The notes below the pieces were generated by a model. It was not told the origin of the DNA and searched no databases. It worked only from the letters and a program-made list of their open reading frames with translations. This document shows positions 10,873 through 21,930 of a stretch of 64,000 nucleotides of DNA, piece after piece. The stretch's first letter is position 1; every line of letters begins with the position of its first letter. Source of the DNA: Chondrus crispus (Eukaryota; Rhodophyta; Florideophyceae; Gigartinales; Gigartinaceae); the NCBI RefSeq assembly GCF_000350225.1, contig NW_005179000.1, positions 132,351 through 196,350 of the forward strand. The letters are read 5' to 3'. Made by a program: the position numbers and the translations under genes.

Positions 10873-12245
10873 GGCCGGTAACGGAGACGGGAAGAGTAGC
10901 GAGCCGCCTCCAGGGACCAAGTCCCTTCCTTTCAGTAAAGTAGTCCTTCTTTTCCTGGCTTCCTCCTTGACCTTGTCGCTCGCGTCCGCGTCCTTCTTCT
11001 CCTGGCCCCTACGTGTTTCCCCGAATTTCTTCCCTTCTCGCCGATATCGGTAGTCCGTCGGCCCCACCAGTTGCAGTAGACGAACTCGTGGTTGTCCAGA
11101 CGTGATCCCTGCGGCGCTTGTTCCCCGTCCGCGTTCACCGCCGGGCTTCACTCCGGCACGGAGGCACGGTACCCCCGGTGCGGAGGTACGATACCCCCTT
11201 CCCACGTATTTAAAAACGGGGGCATCCTTTTGGAAACGGGAGTTTCCAAATAACGGTGGTGCTGTATCCAGCTCTGGTCGAGGTAGGGCGTGACTGTCCC
11301 CGTCCCCAAACCTCACTGACGGTCCATATGGAAGGTTTTCCAACTTGGCACCCCCAGACGCGGGCGGGCCTGGGGAGTGCAATGCCGTTAACGGGAGGGA
11401 GCTACGATTTTTCCCACCCTTCTACGAGGAAACACGTAGCCCCCCTTTGGGCTTCATTAAACGCCGGCGACCGGAGTCGTCTCCTTGTCGTCCAGGGCCC
11501 TTCCACCGGTTTAATCCGGCGCGGGGCAGCGGTAGCGCGCGGTCGCCCGCGCCCTACACAATAGCGGGTTAGCACTTAGGGGCGGCCTGTGGCGGGCGAC
11601 TCCGGGGTCGTCCGCGGCAGTGAGATCGTCCCGGCGGCCGGGTCGTGGGTACCGCTGCGAGCTTTTCCCCGAGCTTCCCTGTGGGTCTTGGGGGCAAGCG
11701 CGCGTCGCGTCTCGCGGGGTGAGGGATCGCCCGGTCTTCATGACGGGTCATTGCGGGGGCGGGCTTCCGTTCTCCCCGCAATACCCGGTGTGCATACCCG
11801 GTTTGCATACCCGCCAGCGGCTCGCGGGGAACATCGGCCTTTCTCCTCGTAATTTCCGCCTGTTTTTTCGTTGCGGTGGGTGGCTTTTTGGTGTTTTGAC
11901 GAGCTCCGATTGGGTGTTCCCCTAAATCGGAGGCGTCTCGATCCGCCACCGCCGCTCTGCTGGCCGCATAGTCCGGGGCACGGTCCCTGCCATTCGCTCG
12001 TTCTTGGTGCACGCCGCCCTTGAGCCCCTGAGGGGGCTCGCCATGATAGTATTTCTTCGGCGGTACCCCCTCCGTTCGGTTTGGTCTCCCGCGTGCTGAC
12101 CCGGGCTCGGGAGGTGGCTACCATTTTTTATCCACCCCAAGGGGGGTGAAACGTAGCCCGCCCGACGGTTTCCATGACGAAAGCCGCGTCGGGTCGCCCC
12201 GTCGGCGGGTCCATCTCATCCGCGCCGGGTCCATCCGGTGCGGTT
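10873..12245. other. GC-rich interval, no gene seen
   Basis: Open frames occur on both strands because stops are rare in this GC-rich DNA, but none matches a domain or another copy in the window. It lies between the C-terminus of B1 pol and the A2 ORF and should contain the 3' untranslated part of B1. I could not find a B-type LTR in it, so the 3' end of B1 is either deleted or beyond recognition. Confidence 0.4.
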
Positions 12246-13283
12246 TTAGCGGGGACGCGCGGTTGCCCGCGTGCGCCAGAAGCGGTCGATGAAGGGTTGC
12301 GCGGGGAGGCCCTCGGCGGGTTTCCAAGTATCGTCCACTGGTGTGTAACCGTACCAGCGGACCTTGTACTGGCTGCCGCTGCGGGCCTCCCGGTGGGCGA
12401 CCAAGTAGTCAACCACGTATTCCGCTGGCGGTTCGGGTATCCCTCAGGGATGCTGAGTGCACCGACAACGGACCTGCCGGCAGCCTGTCAGCAGGTCCGT
12501 TGTCAGTGCACCCACAGTGGCATCGCGGGGTCCCGGCGGCATCTTGGTTACCCGATCGATGCTCACGCAGTTTGAGACCCCGTCTTGGTCGACGACCACT
12601 GCGGTCTTCGTGGCGGATCGTACCCGAAACGGACCCTCCGTCTTCGGCAAAAGCTTGACGGAGGGTCCTCCTCCGTCGCTTGGCAGGTCTCCCGGTTCAG
12701 TGCTCGTCAGCGGCCGCGGTGGACGGTCCACGTAGACAAAGTGTCCCACTGCGATGACCGGACGGAAGCGCACCTTCTTGTCGAAGTCGGTTTTGTACCG
12801 CCTCTGCGCCGCGGTTAATTTCACCCGCGTGCGCTCGAGGGCATCACGGAGCTTCCCCAACGTCGCGCGCTTGTACTGGACCGGGGTCCGCGGGTCTTCC
12901 GTGTGGAATCCGGCGTCCTGCTGTACAGTACCAGGCAGTGCCAGTCCGGACGGTGGTTGCATCAGCACCAGATCGAACGGGGTTGTCTCCGTCGACCAGT
13001 GGACCTGCGTGTTATACGCGATGGTCAGGGGCTGGATGTACTCGTCCAAGTCCCTCTGATGCTCCTCGACGTAGTGTCGGAGGCGGTGCCCCAGAGTGCG
13101 GTGGAACCGTTCGGTTTGCCCATTTGTCTGGGGGTGATAGGCGGTAGTCAGGTAATGCCTCACTCCCAGCAAGGCGCACACCGCGTCGAAGAACTTGGCT
13201 GCAAGTTGTGGTCTGTTATGGGTTAGCACGTAACGCGGTGCGCCGTATACGTAGACCCAATTGTCTAGGAAGGCGTTTGCCAC
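12246..13283 (-). pseudogene. gypsy B1 integrase core and chromodomain
   Basis: The C-terminal half of B1 integrase is in one minus-strand frame with a single stop at 12444-12446. AFLDNWVYVYGAP leads into the core. The second catalytic Asp is lost (LTHNRPQL where LTDNGPQF is usual), while the Glu is kept (HPQTNGQTERFHRTL). A chromodomain follows at 12422-12246: EYVVDYLVAHREA, then YKVRWYGYTPVDDTWKP. The stop codon lies just past an inverted repeat at 12457-12511. The integrase is a different subfamily from A1 and A3. Confidence 0.88.
12457..12511. repeat. Inverted repeat in B1 integrase tail
   Basis: Arms of 21 bp (GTGCACCGACAACGGACCTGC and its partner) with one mismatch and a 13-base loop. 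It lies just upstream, on the coding strand, of the stop that ends the integrase frame. Confidence 0.85.
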
Positions 13284-13720
13284 AACCGACGCGGTTGTTT
13301 GTCCGTAACGGGATGCTGCAGAATCCCGTTACGGACAACGTTACAAAGCTGACGCGCATGCGCGTCAGCTTCGAAACGCGGTCGGTCATGAGGAACACGT
13401 GGCGATTCCCGTGCGCCGTCTTCGGTAAAGGACCCAGCAGGTCCATTGCGACGAAATCCAGCGGCCCAGCCGCTGGGAATTGCTTGAGGTACTTCTGGTG
13501 CCGCACCAGGGTTCCCGGGGTGGCGGCGCACGATGCGCAATTCCGTACGAATATTCCCGCCGGAGGGTATAATACTTCCTCGTACCGCCCGGGTCTTCTG
13601 CCTGGCGGGGATGACGGGCGAGGTACAATATCTTCGCCCTGAGCCGTTTCGGTACGACCCGCTGCAGGGTCCTGTCAAGGGGGGACTTGCGGACGAGAAA
13701 CTCGTATCAGTCAACGCCAT
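13284..13720 (-). pseudogene. gypsy B1 integrase N-terminal half, frameshifted
   Basis: Minus-strand coding remnant of the integrase zinc-binding region and start of the core, spread over three frames. YLARHPRQAEDPGGTRKYYTL and FVRNCASCAAT give the His and Cys residues of the zinc site. PLDFVAMDLLGPLPK carries the first catalytic Asp, followed by MTDRVSKLTRM. Immediately after that the frame is lost in a pair of palindromes (13299-13371), and the correct frame resumes at AFLDNW. Confidence 0.8.
13299..13371. repeat. Two adjacent palindromes in B1 integrase
   Basis: 13299-13338 has perfect 16-bp arms (TTGTCCGTAACGGGAT) around an 8-base loop. 13346-13371 is a perfect 26-bp palindrome with half-site AAGCTGACGCGCA. 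They sit at the point where the integrase frame breaks. Confidence 0.88.
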
Positions 13721-14352
13721 AGAGTGAGTCCGGGTTCCCTACGGTCTCGGCGGCCGCCCTACAGAAGGGGTCCTCGGCCTGTTCCCGAAGGAATTCCTCT
13801 ACCGTCACGGATGAGACATCGCGTTCTTCGGGTATAAACACGAACGCGTGTTCAGCTTCCCCCGGGTCGACGGGGGTCTTCCAGTGTACAGTACCTTGGC
13901 GAGGGTTATGCTCCTCCTCTCGCCATTGTACCGCGAAAGACGGGACCTCGTCGTCAACAGGTTCGGAGGTTGCGCCGTGAACTCGGAGGCGTGACACACC
14001 ATCCGCGAGTTGGTGCTTAATACCCAGTCAGTACTGTACGTCGTAGTCGTACTCGGCTACGCGGAGACGCCAGCGCGCTAGCCGGCCGGAGCTATCCGCC
14101 AGGTTTAGGACCCATCGGAGGGCCTCATGATCCGTACTGAGGTCGAACGTGTTCCCATACAGATATGGTCGAAGCGTGAGGATGCTCCACACGACGGCAA
14201 GGCATTCCTTCTCGGTGGTGCTGTAATTCTTCTCGGCGTCGGTTAGAGCCCGACTTCAATATCCGATTGGTAGGCGGTCACCGCTCAGCTGCTCCTGTAA
14301 TAGGGCACGGCCGACCTGGTACTCGCAAGCGTCGGTATCCAGGGTGTACTTT
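13721..14352 (-). pseudogene. gypsy B1 RNase H domain
   Basis: Degrades the RNA strand of the RNA/DNA hybrid during reverse transcription. On the minus strand YTLDTDACEYQVG (first Asp) is followed by [21 protein letters not shown] (Glu) and [14 protein letters not shown] (second Asp). Several in-frame stops interrupt it, for instance after LPIGY and DVQY. A variable linker with EEFLREQAEDPFC leads into the integrase. Confidence 0.8.
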
Positions 14353-15575
14353 TTCCGTAACGGGATAGAGCGAAGATCAGTTGGGACACGAGGCGCTTTT
14401 GGAATTCCACGAACGCCCCGTATTCTTCATCGGTAAGAACCTCGAACTTGAAAGGTTTATTTTTACCGGTCTTCCCGTTTAGCGGAGCGGCTATTTTCGC
14501 GAAGCCCGTCACGAACCGACGGTACACGTTGCACATTCCTAAGAAGGGTCGCAATTCCGTCTGGTTCTGGGGAGGTCGAGTGCACTCGATGGCGACCACG
14601 TTGCGGCGCTCGACATCCAACCTACCTGGTCGGATCAAGTGCCCCAGTTAGGTGATCGAGGTGTCGAAGAAGGCGCACTTCGACAGCTTCGGCGACACGC
14701 CCGCGTACCGCAGCAGGCGCAAAACCTCGCGGACGTGCGCAAAGTGTTCCGTTACGGTCTAGGAGTAAATGATCATATCATCCAGGTAGACCAGTGCGGT
14801 TTTCTATTTTACTCTTGACAGTATAATGTCGACGGCCCGCTGGAAGGTAGCGGGGGCATTCTTCAAACCAAACGGCATGCGGAGGAAACGGTACAACCCT
14901 CAGTGCGACGCGAACGTCGTCTTGTCGCGGTGCTCCTCGGCGATATCTACTTGCCAATACCCGCTGTTACAATCCAGCGTGGTAAAGACAGTAGCGTCGC
15001 CGAGGGAATCGATGCCCTTGTCCATCCTCGGCAACGGATATGAATCCCGAACGGTGACTGCGTTGAGTTTTCTGTAGTCATCGTAGAACCGCATGGTACC
15101 ATCCTTTTTAGGGACGAATACCACGGTGCTTGTCCATTCGGCCGTGGCGCGTTCGATTACCCCTGCCCGGAGCATGCGGTCGATCTCTGTTTTTTCCTTT
15201 TCCCGTGCGGTACGTCCGGCGCCGTGCAGCGCCTGGTAAATCAGGCGAGCACCGGGCTTGAGCTCAATGCGGTGATTCGCGGCCCTGATTTTTCCCAGCT
15301 GGCCGTTCCACATCCCCTTGAATTCGGACAGTACCTCGAGGACCTCCGAGCGTACGTCGTCGTCCTCGGCACCGATGTGGACGTCCTCTTGCCAGGTGTT
15401 GGGGTCCTCCTCAGGGGCAGCGGTGTCTTCGGGTTTATCCGTTCCAACCGCTCCGAGGGGCGCCTTGGGCGGCGTGGCTTGTTCAGCCCCGCCCTTGTCT
15501 GTACGGTTGTCGGCAGCTTCTTCCGCTCCATCTTTTGCGGTTGAGGGGTTGGAATTAAATATCCCTACCCCTTCC
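14353..15575 (-). pseudogene. gypsy B1 reverse transcriptase
   Basis: Copies element RNA into DNA in the virus-like particle. In order on the minus strand: STVVFVPKKDGTMRFYDDYR, the first catalytic Asp in FTTLDCNSGYWQVD, then [15 protein letters not shown], the YLDDMIIYS box near 14780 and the thumb LGHLIRP. The frame is shared from 15841 down to about 14390 but carries stops after TFASH, SRVK, IIYS and SIT. Several replace codons that differ by one base, so the gene has decayed by point mutation. Confidence 0.9.
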
Positions 15576-16433
15576 TTAGCTTCGGCCGCTTCCGCGGCCG
15601 ACTCGCCAAGGGTCAAGGTGTGAGTGGAAGACGGAAGAGCCAGTCCGACTACGGTATGCTTCGGGATGTGAACCGAGCGATGCCCAAAATTGCTGAGCAT
15701 TACCGAGAACGGTTTTTCGGGGACAACATCCATGACCCCCTGTGCCATGAGGGTCAAATTCTTGTGCACGGTTTTTGGGGAGTTTTGTAAAAAACATAGC
15801 CCCCCCACCGGCGTGGCGACCCTCACCATGGCCTGCGTCATCGGGGGAATTTGTCACCCCGGCGACGATGCGGATCTTCCGTGACGGTGTGTTGGCTGGG
15901 AATGCCACTTGCCTCGGTTCGGGTTTATCCGACGGTGGTAGTTGTTTTGCAGTGCTCCTCGAGGCCATCTTGCGTTCGTGCCTCGAGGGAGTTGTTCCGA
16001 CCAACTCCACGGGTGGCGCGTCGTGGAACACGAACTTCCGTTGCGGTGGGAAGATCGCCTTGACGTGGCAATCCAGGAAGGTCGTACCGAAGATACAGTC
16101 CACGGCGAGGTTCGTGACTATCAGGAACGGGACGCGGGCCACAAACTCTCTGATTCGGACGAGCAAGGGGATTTCCCATAGCGCCTTCATCGCGCGATTT
16201 GACGCGTCTATGAGCGCTGGGCTCCGAACCGGTTTTATCGATGCTCGCTGCGACTCGGCACCACACCGTAAATGGATGAGGTTCGGGCTGGCTCCTGAGT
16301 CAAGCACTGGCGTGATGGCGACCATCAAGGCCCGCTTCTGACCAACCGTAGTGGAGATCTTATAATTTTGCTTCTTGAAGAAGCGGATGGCCTGGACTTC
16401 CGTTTGGATACCCGGCTGCGTTTCCACTGGCAC
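15576..16433 (-). pseudogene. gypsy B1 aspartic protease
   Basis: Matures the Gag-Pol polyprotein. The active-site loop is PVLDSGASPNLIH near 16300, and the second structural motif is CIFGTTFLDCH near 16060. Homology shifts to another frame near 15850 (MTQAMVRVATPVGG onward), which connects to the reverse transcriptase, so there is a frameshift between protease and RT. The linker before RT is acidic and low-complexity. Confidence 0.82.
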
Positions 16434-16492
16434 AGCCGGATCGGGGGTGCCTAAGTTTCTGAGGCTGGGCCCGGGGAGAGACGTCGTCGCCT

Positions 16493-17002
16493 CTACGCGC
16501 CCTCCCCGGCTTCCCCCGTCAGCAGCAAGTACTCGTGGGTTTCATCCGCGGCTTGCTCCACGTAGTCTTCGGCATGGTCAGGGTGCGGTTCCTCGACCAC
16601 TTTGACGCTCGCGGGGGCCGCTTGACAATAGTTTCGCCAAGCGGACGGTCCCTGGCAGTTGAACGGGGATCCTGGGCGGAGGCCTTGCCGGATGCGTAGC
16701 TTCTGGTAGTTGGCCTCTCGTGCCTCTAGAAGCTTGGCCGGCAGGCCCGCATCGGCAACGACGGGGCACTCCTCTTGTTGGTGCGTGGTTTCAAGGCAGA
16801 ACCGGCACGGTGGCGGTCCGGGGAACCTCCCGCCAGAGAACCGGACGCGTAGATCCTGTCCTTGTCTCCCGTACGGTCCTGTGCGCATCTCGCCAAAGTT
16901 GGCGAGCGGAACCGGGCTGCCCGCCGTCGCGGCTGCTGGCGACGAATAATAACTCGTTGGCGGCGAGCTCATCGAGGTCGGCGTGGCGGTTTGGTCCGTC
17001 AC
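16493..17002 (-). pseudogene. gypsy B1 Gag C-terminus with zinc knuckle
   Basis: Gag nucleocapsid region. CRFCLETTHQQEEC is a CX2CX4HX4C knuckle, the RNA-binding signature of Gag. It is preceded by a Ser/Thr/Pro-rich stretch and followed by an acidic tail. The block is open in one frame and lies directly upstream of the protease on the minus strand. Confidence 0.85.
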
Positions 17003-17062
17003 CTCCAGGATTGCTTCTTCAGCAAATCCCCCGGCTGTCGGTATATTGGATGCCGACTCAAC

Positions 17063-18992
17063 CTACAGCACGGGCCTCGTCCTTGCGGTGCGGTCAAATC
17101 TCCCATCCGCACCGTACGGCTCTCGGTGTGCCATGGCTGACATCCCTTGTCGACGGGAGGCCCGATTGGTTTCCCCGATCGCTTGCGCGTAGCGAGCGAC
17201 GGACTCGTAATCCACATCCGGGTGCGTGGCGAAGTAATTACGAACCTGCGCGCACGTAGCAGGCAGTAACCCCTCGATGAACAGGGACTTCAACCGCGTG
17301 TCGGAGAATACCGTACCGCAGCGGAGTGCCTGTCCCAGAGGTGGTTCCTGTGGACCTCCTCCGTCATGTTTGAACTTTAGCGGAAGGAGGTCACGTTCCC
17401 AACAGCTTCGGAAATTACCTCGTCGGTAGCGTAGTTGCCGCAACAGAAAGTTAACCACCTGAGGGTATGTCCGGAGCAGCTCGCGCCGCTCCACGTCAAC
17501 TGCTATGGTATTCCCATTGAGACGGGACTGGATTAAGGCGTGAGCCTGCCCGGTCAGGTAGAATTGGAAGCACCACACGGCGGCTCCTTCAGTAATCGCG
17601 TGGTGCTCGCTTGCCATCTTGAGGCGTGCGAGGAATCCCACTACCGCAATCGGATCTTGACCGCTGAACGTGTGGGACCTCATCTGCACGTCTAGTTTTT
17701 CCGGTAACGGTGAATGTGCCGCGCTACAGTTGAGTCGTAGCGCGAGCTACGCCGTTCCAGGCGGTAGTTGTTGTAGTTGACGGCCTTGGTAAAGAGGTCA
17801 TGGAGCGGCCTGATTACCGTGGGCGGTCGGTCGTCGCTCTTCGGGGCAGCCCGGCGGTGTCTGCTCGAGCTACGACGCTCCTCATCCGACTCGGTGTGGT
17901 CGTCTGCCGAGTCGGACGGGTCGTGCCGATGACAGTCTCGGCTTCTATCGCGGGGTGCCCTGTGGCCTCTCCTGCGAGAGTATTACGAACCGGATTGGTC
18001 ATCATCGGAGGGGTATCCTTCCCCTCCACGCGGAGGGCGCGCGAACGCGCCACGCCACGGGCGATACCGTGATGCCGCGTCATCACGGTATCGCCCTTGG
18101 CGTGCCTCGCGGTTATCGCGGAATCGCCAGCGGCGTTCCTCGCGGTCTTCATTCGTCCTGTGACGGGTTCTTCTGCGTCGGAATACCGAGTGTATTCCGC
18201 TTCGGTCCTGTGCGTGCCGGGTGCACGTCTTCTGCTCAACCGGTGCGGGTCCCGATTCTCTGTCTCGGGGAGCGCCAGGCGGTTGTCTGTCCCGCGGGGG
18301 TCGCCCGTACCGGCGAGTATGGGGAGGATATTTTCTGTGGTCCTCCCTGTAGCACCGTGAACGGTCGGGAGATAGATGGTTCTGCCCTCCGGGTGAGGGT
18401 CCATCGCATCCGTCCCGGGTACAGCGCCGATCGGATCGGCAATATTAAAGCTTGAGTCCGGCACGGTTTCACGGCGTGGCGCCGGCGGCTGTACCGCGCC
18501 TCCCGTTTCGGTAAATGTCGTGTCCAGACGGATGGCCACGGCGGAGCTAATAGCTCCCTTTCGAGGCAGTGCGGTCGGAGATTCGTCCTCCTCCGCGGGG
18601 AGCGCTTCCACCACCTCGTCGCGTACGAGGAGGGCGATCTTCTCGTCCAGCTGGGCACGGAGCGCAGTGGCCGCATGCCCCGCCACCAGTCTTGCTGCCG
18701 TTCGGTCGAGGCAAACCTAGACGACCTGAGGTAATTCCTCAGGGGGTAAATCCTCCATCCAGCTTTGTAGTCGCAGGAGCAACGCGTCGTACAGTACTTG
18801 TACGCTGTTACCCCCACCAGCCGGTAACCCGGCGGTGGTGTCCGAAGCGGAAGGGGTCTTCTGGCCCCTGGTAGACGGTGGGCGTAGCAGGGCTTCCGGG
18901 TTGTCGATCCGGGGGCGCTGTGCGCCTCTGCCACTGCCGGTACTTGCTCGACCGGAGATGGTATCTTCTCCGCCGGAATTCGCACGGTTCAT
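17063..18992 (-). pseudogene. gypsy B1 Gag capsid region
   Basis: The first part (18992-17814) is in one frame with a stop at 18717-18719. The second (17689-17063) contains the retrotrans_gag-like core AVWCFQFYLTGQAHAL, TYPQVVNFLLRQLRYRRG and LKSLFIEGLLPATCAQV. An Arg/Asp-rich stretch between them is in a third frame (SRDCHRHDPSDSADD, then LFTKAVNYNNYRLERR). Its frameshift falls at the inverted repeat 18059-18096. The same order and residues occur in B2 Gag (41243-38987), for example EGRTIYLPTVHGATG here and EGKPIYLPPINDATG there. Confidence 0.82.
18059..18096. repeat. Inverted repeat in B1 Gag
   Basis: Perfect 16-bp arms (GGGCGATACCGTGATG) around the 6-base loop CCGCGT. Pairing continues imperfectly outwards (CACGCCA/TTGGCGTG). 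It coincides with the Gag frameshift. Confidence 0.88.
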
Positions 18993-19022
18993 CGTTGATG
19001 ATCACTGGCGATCGACGTCGTG

Positions 19023-19119
19023 ATTTTGGACCTCTTTCAATCCGTTCGGTAATTGCTCGCGCTGACGGTCCAGTGCGGGCTCAACCTTTGTAGTTATACC
19101 CTCCACAAGAGTACCGAAA
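19023..19119 (-). other. B1 leader next to LTR (possible primer-binding region)
   Basis: Read on the minus strand, the bases after the LTR are TTTCGGTACTCTTGTGGAGGG. The same phrase in variant form (TTTGGCACTTTTGTGGAGAGG) follows the B-type LTR at 42718. Its conservation at the LTR border suggests a primer-binding or leader sequence. It does not begin TGG, so I cannot name a tRNA. Confidence 0.45.
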
Positions 19120-19782
19120 TGTGGTATAACTACCTTCATCCCGACGACTCGGAAACGAGGGTGGTTAGAGGCAAGGGAGCGCGCGCCGCTGGGTTACCCA
19201 CGCGCGAACGCAAACCGTACGGATGGACTCGAAAAGAGGGAAGGCTCACGAGGCCGTTGATGCGCAGCCGTACGGTGGTTTTATAACCGGACGACCGGTC
19301 ACGGGTTAGAAGCCTGAGACTAAAAGGAAAACCGGAACGGGATAGCAATTGTCCGTAAAGGGAAGGGAGGCGAGTCTACCTCCTCTTTCAAAGAGTAAGT
19401 CTTTCACAGTAAGTTACTGGGACGGGCAGGTGTCCCCGGTCTTAACCTCTAAGTGTGACGCCGGGACACCTGTCCCGCTACAGTAGCTGAATTACTGCAC
19501 CAGCTACTGTACACAATTACTTAATTTGTGCCATTAATTACTACTTACTAGTTAGCCACCGTACGGATTATACACGTGTGCCCGTGGCCGCGATCCCGGC
19601 CGACGGTTGTACCACGTGTTACCCGTGGGCACGCTCGCTGCTACTGGCTGTCCTACGTCGGACCCTTGGGGGACTACTGTACACGGCGGCGAGCGCGTGT
19701 ACGCCCGCTCGCTACAGTAGCACCCGTCCTCCCGTGCGGTTATCATTTCCCCAGGGTGATCGTGGTACGGAATTGTACTACA
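19120..19782 (-). mobile_element. LTR family B, copy 1 (5' LTR of B1)
   Basis: 663 bp, TGTGGTATAACTACC to AATTGTACTACA on the plus strand. The flanks (CGAAA, TCTCA) do not match, and the left flank is shared with the B LTR at 42718, so this is the LTR of an element rather than a solo LTR. B1 runs leftwards from it, making it the 5' LTR. On its right it cuts into the integrase of A3. It contains the stem-loop at 19479-19511 and GGGACACCTGTCCC at about 19463. Confidence 0.7.
19479..19511. promoter_or_regulatory. Stem-loop conserved in B-family LTRs
   Basis: Perfect 11-bp stem TACAGTAGCTG / CAGCTACTGTA with an 11-base loop. The same element is found in the LTR at 38349-38986 (38596-38632) and in weaker form at about 43922-43955 and 53966-53996. 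Its role is unknown; packaging, dimerisation or 3'-end formation are possible. Confidence 0.55.
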
Positions 19783-20600
19783 TCTCACACCGGGTCTTCG
19801 TATACGGAGCCCCAGTGACGCTACTCCCCAAAAAATGGGAATCAATTCACATCAAGGTTTTTCCTTGCAGTGCACAAAACTTTCCGCGTCAAAAGCGTGT
19901 TCACAACAGCTTACCACCCTCAAGCTAATGGAAAAGTGGAGAGGTTCAACTGTATCCTGGTTTCATCCCTCCGGCACTATCTAGCCGACAATTAACGCGA
20001 CTGGCATCAGTATACGGACGCGATAACCTACGGCTACCAACTGTACCGTGAATCACATGGTCTGCATGAAGCCGTTTGATCTCGCTTCATCGTGGACGCC
20101 GTTGCCGCTTTCCATTCAACACACCCCTACGTTGGACCCTAATGTCTCTCGAACGCAATATAAACTCCGTTTCTTAACGTGGTTGGGCGGCCTCATGGCA
20201 ACAGCTGCAACAAGTTACTCGCCAGACAGGACCGCTATAAACGCTATTCGATAAAAGATTGCGAACGACGACACCGCAAGATTCGGTAGGTGATCAAATC
20301 CTCATCGAGCGGGAGTCGTCCCTTCGTGTGTATGAGAAGACGGATAGGTACTCGGTCAACAACAAGTTGGCCCCGCAGACGGAAGTCACGTTCTCGGTGG
20401 TGGCCCTTGATGAGTATACAGTGAAAATTCTCACGACGACTGGCCTGAAGTATCGCTTCTCGAGAGACCGCATTGTTAAATACCCCTCGCTCTGGACCGA
20501 TCTCACTGAAAAACGCCCCCGTAGGCGACAGTTCCCGTCGACGCCGACGCGGAACCCACGCTTCCTGCGGCGACCGAGGTCAATGCCACTACCGCGTTGA
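19783..20600 (+). pseudogene. gypsy A3 integrase
   Basis: Same subfamily as A1, truncated on the left by the B LTR; it begins inside the core at SHRVFVYGAPVTLL. The second Asp is gone (LLPKKWESI where LLSDNGSHF stands in A1), but QANGKVERFN keeps the Glu. At least three frames are needed to follow it. From about 20230 a single frame covers SVGDQILIERESSLRVYEKTD and GLKYRFSRDRIVKYPSLW, the integrase tail. Confidence 0.85.
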
Positions 20601-20804
20601 AGTGGCGAGTTCCCGGACTCGGCCAACTGAGGTCCCCATTTATAGACTTTCGTACCCTTCTTAACGATACAAAAAATGAAGGTCCCTGCTAGAGTCTTTT
20701 AGAATACTCCAGATAGAACCACAAACATAAAAGGTTCAATTTGAAATTCTAGAAAAATCTAGAGTTACCGAACGTAGAACTAAACGTAAAACTTCTACAT
20801 AGCT

Positions 20805-20858
20805 CTATTAGCATCTACATTGTTGCACTATTTGGTGCAACAATTTAGATGTTAATAG
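20805..20858. repeat. Long stem-loop in A3 pol linker
   Basis: Arms of 24 bp (22 paired) around the loop TATTTG; the loop-proximal arm is ACATTGTTGCAC. It lies in an AT-rich stretch between integrase and chromodomain of A3 where no coding frame is visible (about 20640-21270). Confidence 0.75.
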
Positions 20859-21272
20859 CGCCCTCCCAACTGCGGTAACTCCCCAACTAAGGAAGGCGAC
20901 ATCGACCGACATGGCCCTAGTATATCTCTTCCCGCCTCGACAGACCGTGAGACGCTGGGCGCTACTTGCTACAGAACCAAAACTGGGGACGCGACTCATA
21001 GCGCGGAAGTAACACGATCCTCAAGGTCGAAACTCATTATCCGGGACACATGGAGCTCCCCAACAAACGCACTAATGGACGCCCTGCGAGGCGACTCGCA
21101 CGCACGGATCATCTCCCATTGGAATCCGACATCCGCCACTGCCGGCGAGAAACCCGTGGATGAGAAGGGCCTCCTCCTTTCAAGACCACCATAGCGGTTG
21201 GAGCCGCTGCCCCTCGACGAGTCCTCGTTCTCCCTCGCACAGGTAGGCGAAGTGTGAGATAGGACAGAGCGG

Positions 21273-21930
21273 ATGAGAGTATCCCCACCCTCCCTACCGC
21301 GTCTCGAGACACGCGTCGCTCGAAGTAGAGACCTACCGCTCCGTGCCACCGGCCAGCGGTACACGCCCCAAACGGCGATAAGTCGGTACGAAAACGAGCA
21401 TGTATCGCACCCTCCAAGCGCCTCGACACGTGGGAATATCCGCAGGGGGAAATCAAGTCGAAATCCCCCTGCCTGCACGCATCGTACCAGGGGTGATCAC
21501 GGCCGCCACTCACTGCACCAATCCGACGCCCTCAGCGATATAAGAGATCACTGGAGGGCACGTCGTGAAATTCGCTTCTATGTGCACCTTCGGCAAACCT
21601 CTCCTCATCACCCCGTGCGTTCGGACGCACGAGGGATGAGGAGAAGGTGGCCCTGGCGAAGGGGGGTGCGGCCGCACCCGCCGTCACCAGCGGTTAATAC
21701 CTTCTCTCAACGGGCGACAACCACGCCCTCCAAGGCGACTACACGGCCCCCTAAGGATGAAACCTCCAATACCTACGTGGTCGAGGCTCTGACCGGTCAT
21801 AAGCCGGGAACGGAGGGGATGCCGCTCTTCCTCGTGCGTTGGTACGGATACGCCGCGGACGACGAAACCTGGGAACCAGCGAATTATATAGACTAAACAC
21901 AGTGGTGTGTTTTTGCAAACTCCGGCGTCT
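21273..21930 (+). pseudogene. gypsy A3 pol C-terminus with chromodomain
   Basis: Pro/Arg/Thr-rich linker, then chromodomain at about 21766-21895: NTYVVEALTGHKPGTEGMPL, then LVRWYGYAADDETWEPANYID. The aromatic and acidic positions are all present, unlike A1. A TAA follows YID; in A1 the homologous frame continues (VDYNTVVRYC). Expected role: targeting of integration to histone-marked chromatin. Confidence 0.85.

Noticed and set aside
10642-11382. 246-codon minus-strand ORF
   Set aside because: GC-rich DNA with few stops on either strand; no domain, no counterpart; overlaps the end of the A2 ORF on the plus strand.
12457-13371. Palindromes as transcription terminators or regulatory operators
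   Set aside because: They lie inside coding sequence at or beside frame breaks, have no U-tract, and bacterial-type terminators are not expected here.
19085-19119. tRNA primer-binding site named to a specific tRNA
   Set aside because: The conserved bases next to the LTR do not begin TGG and I could not match them to a known tRNA 3' end.
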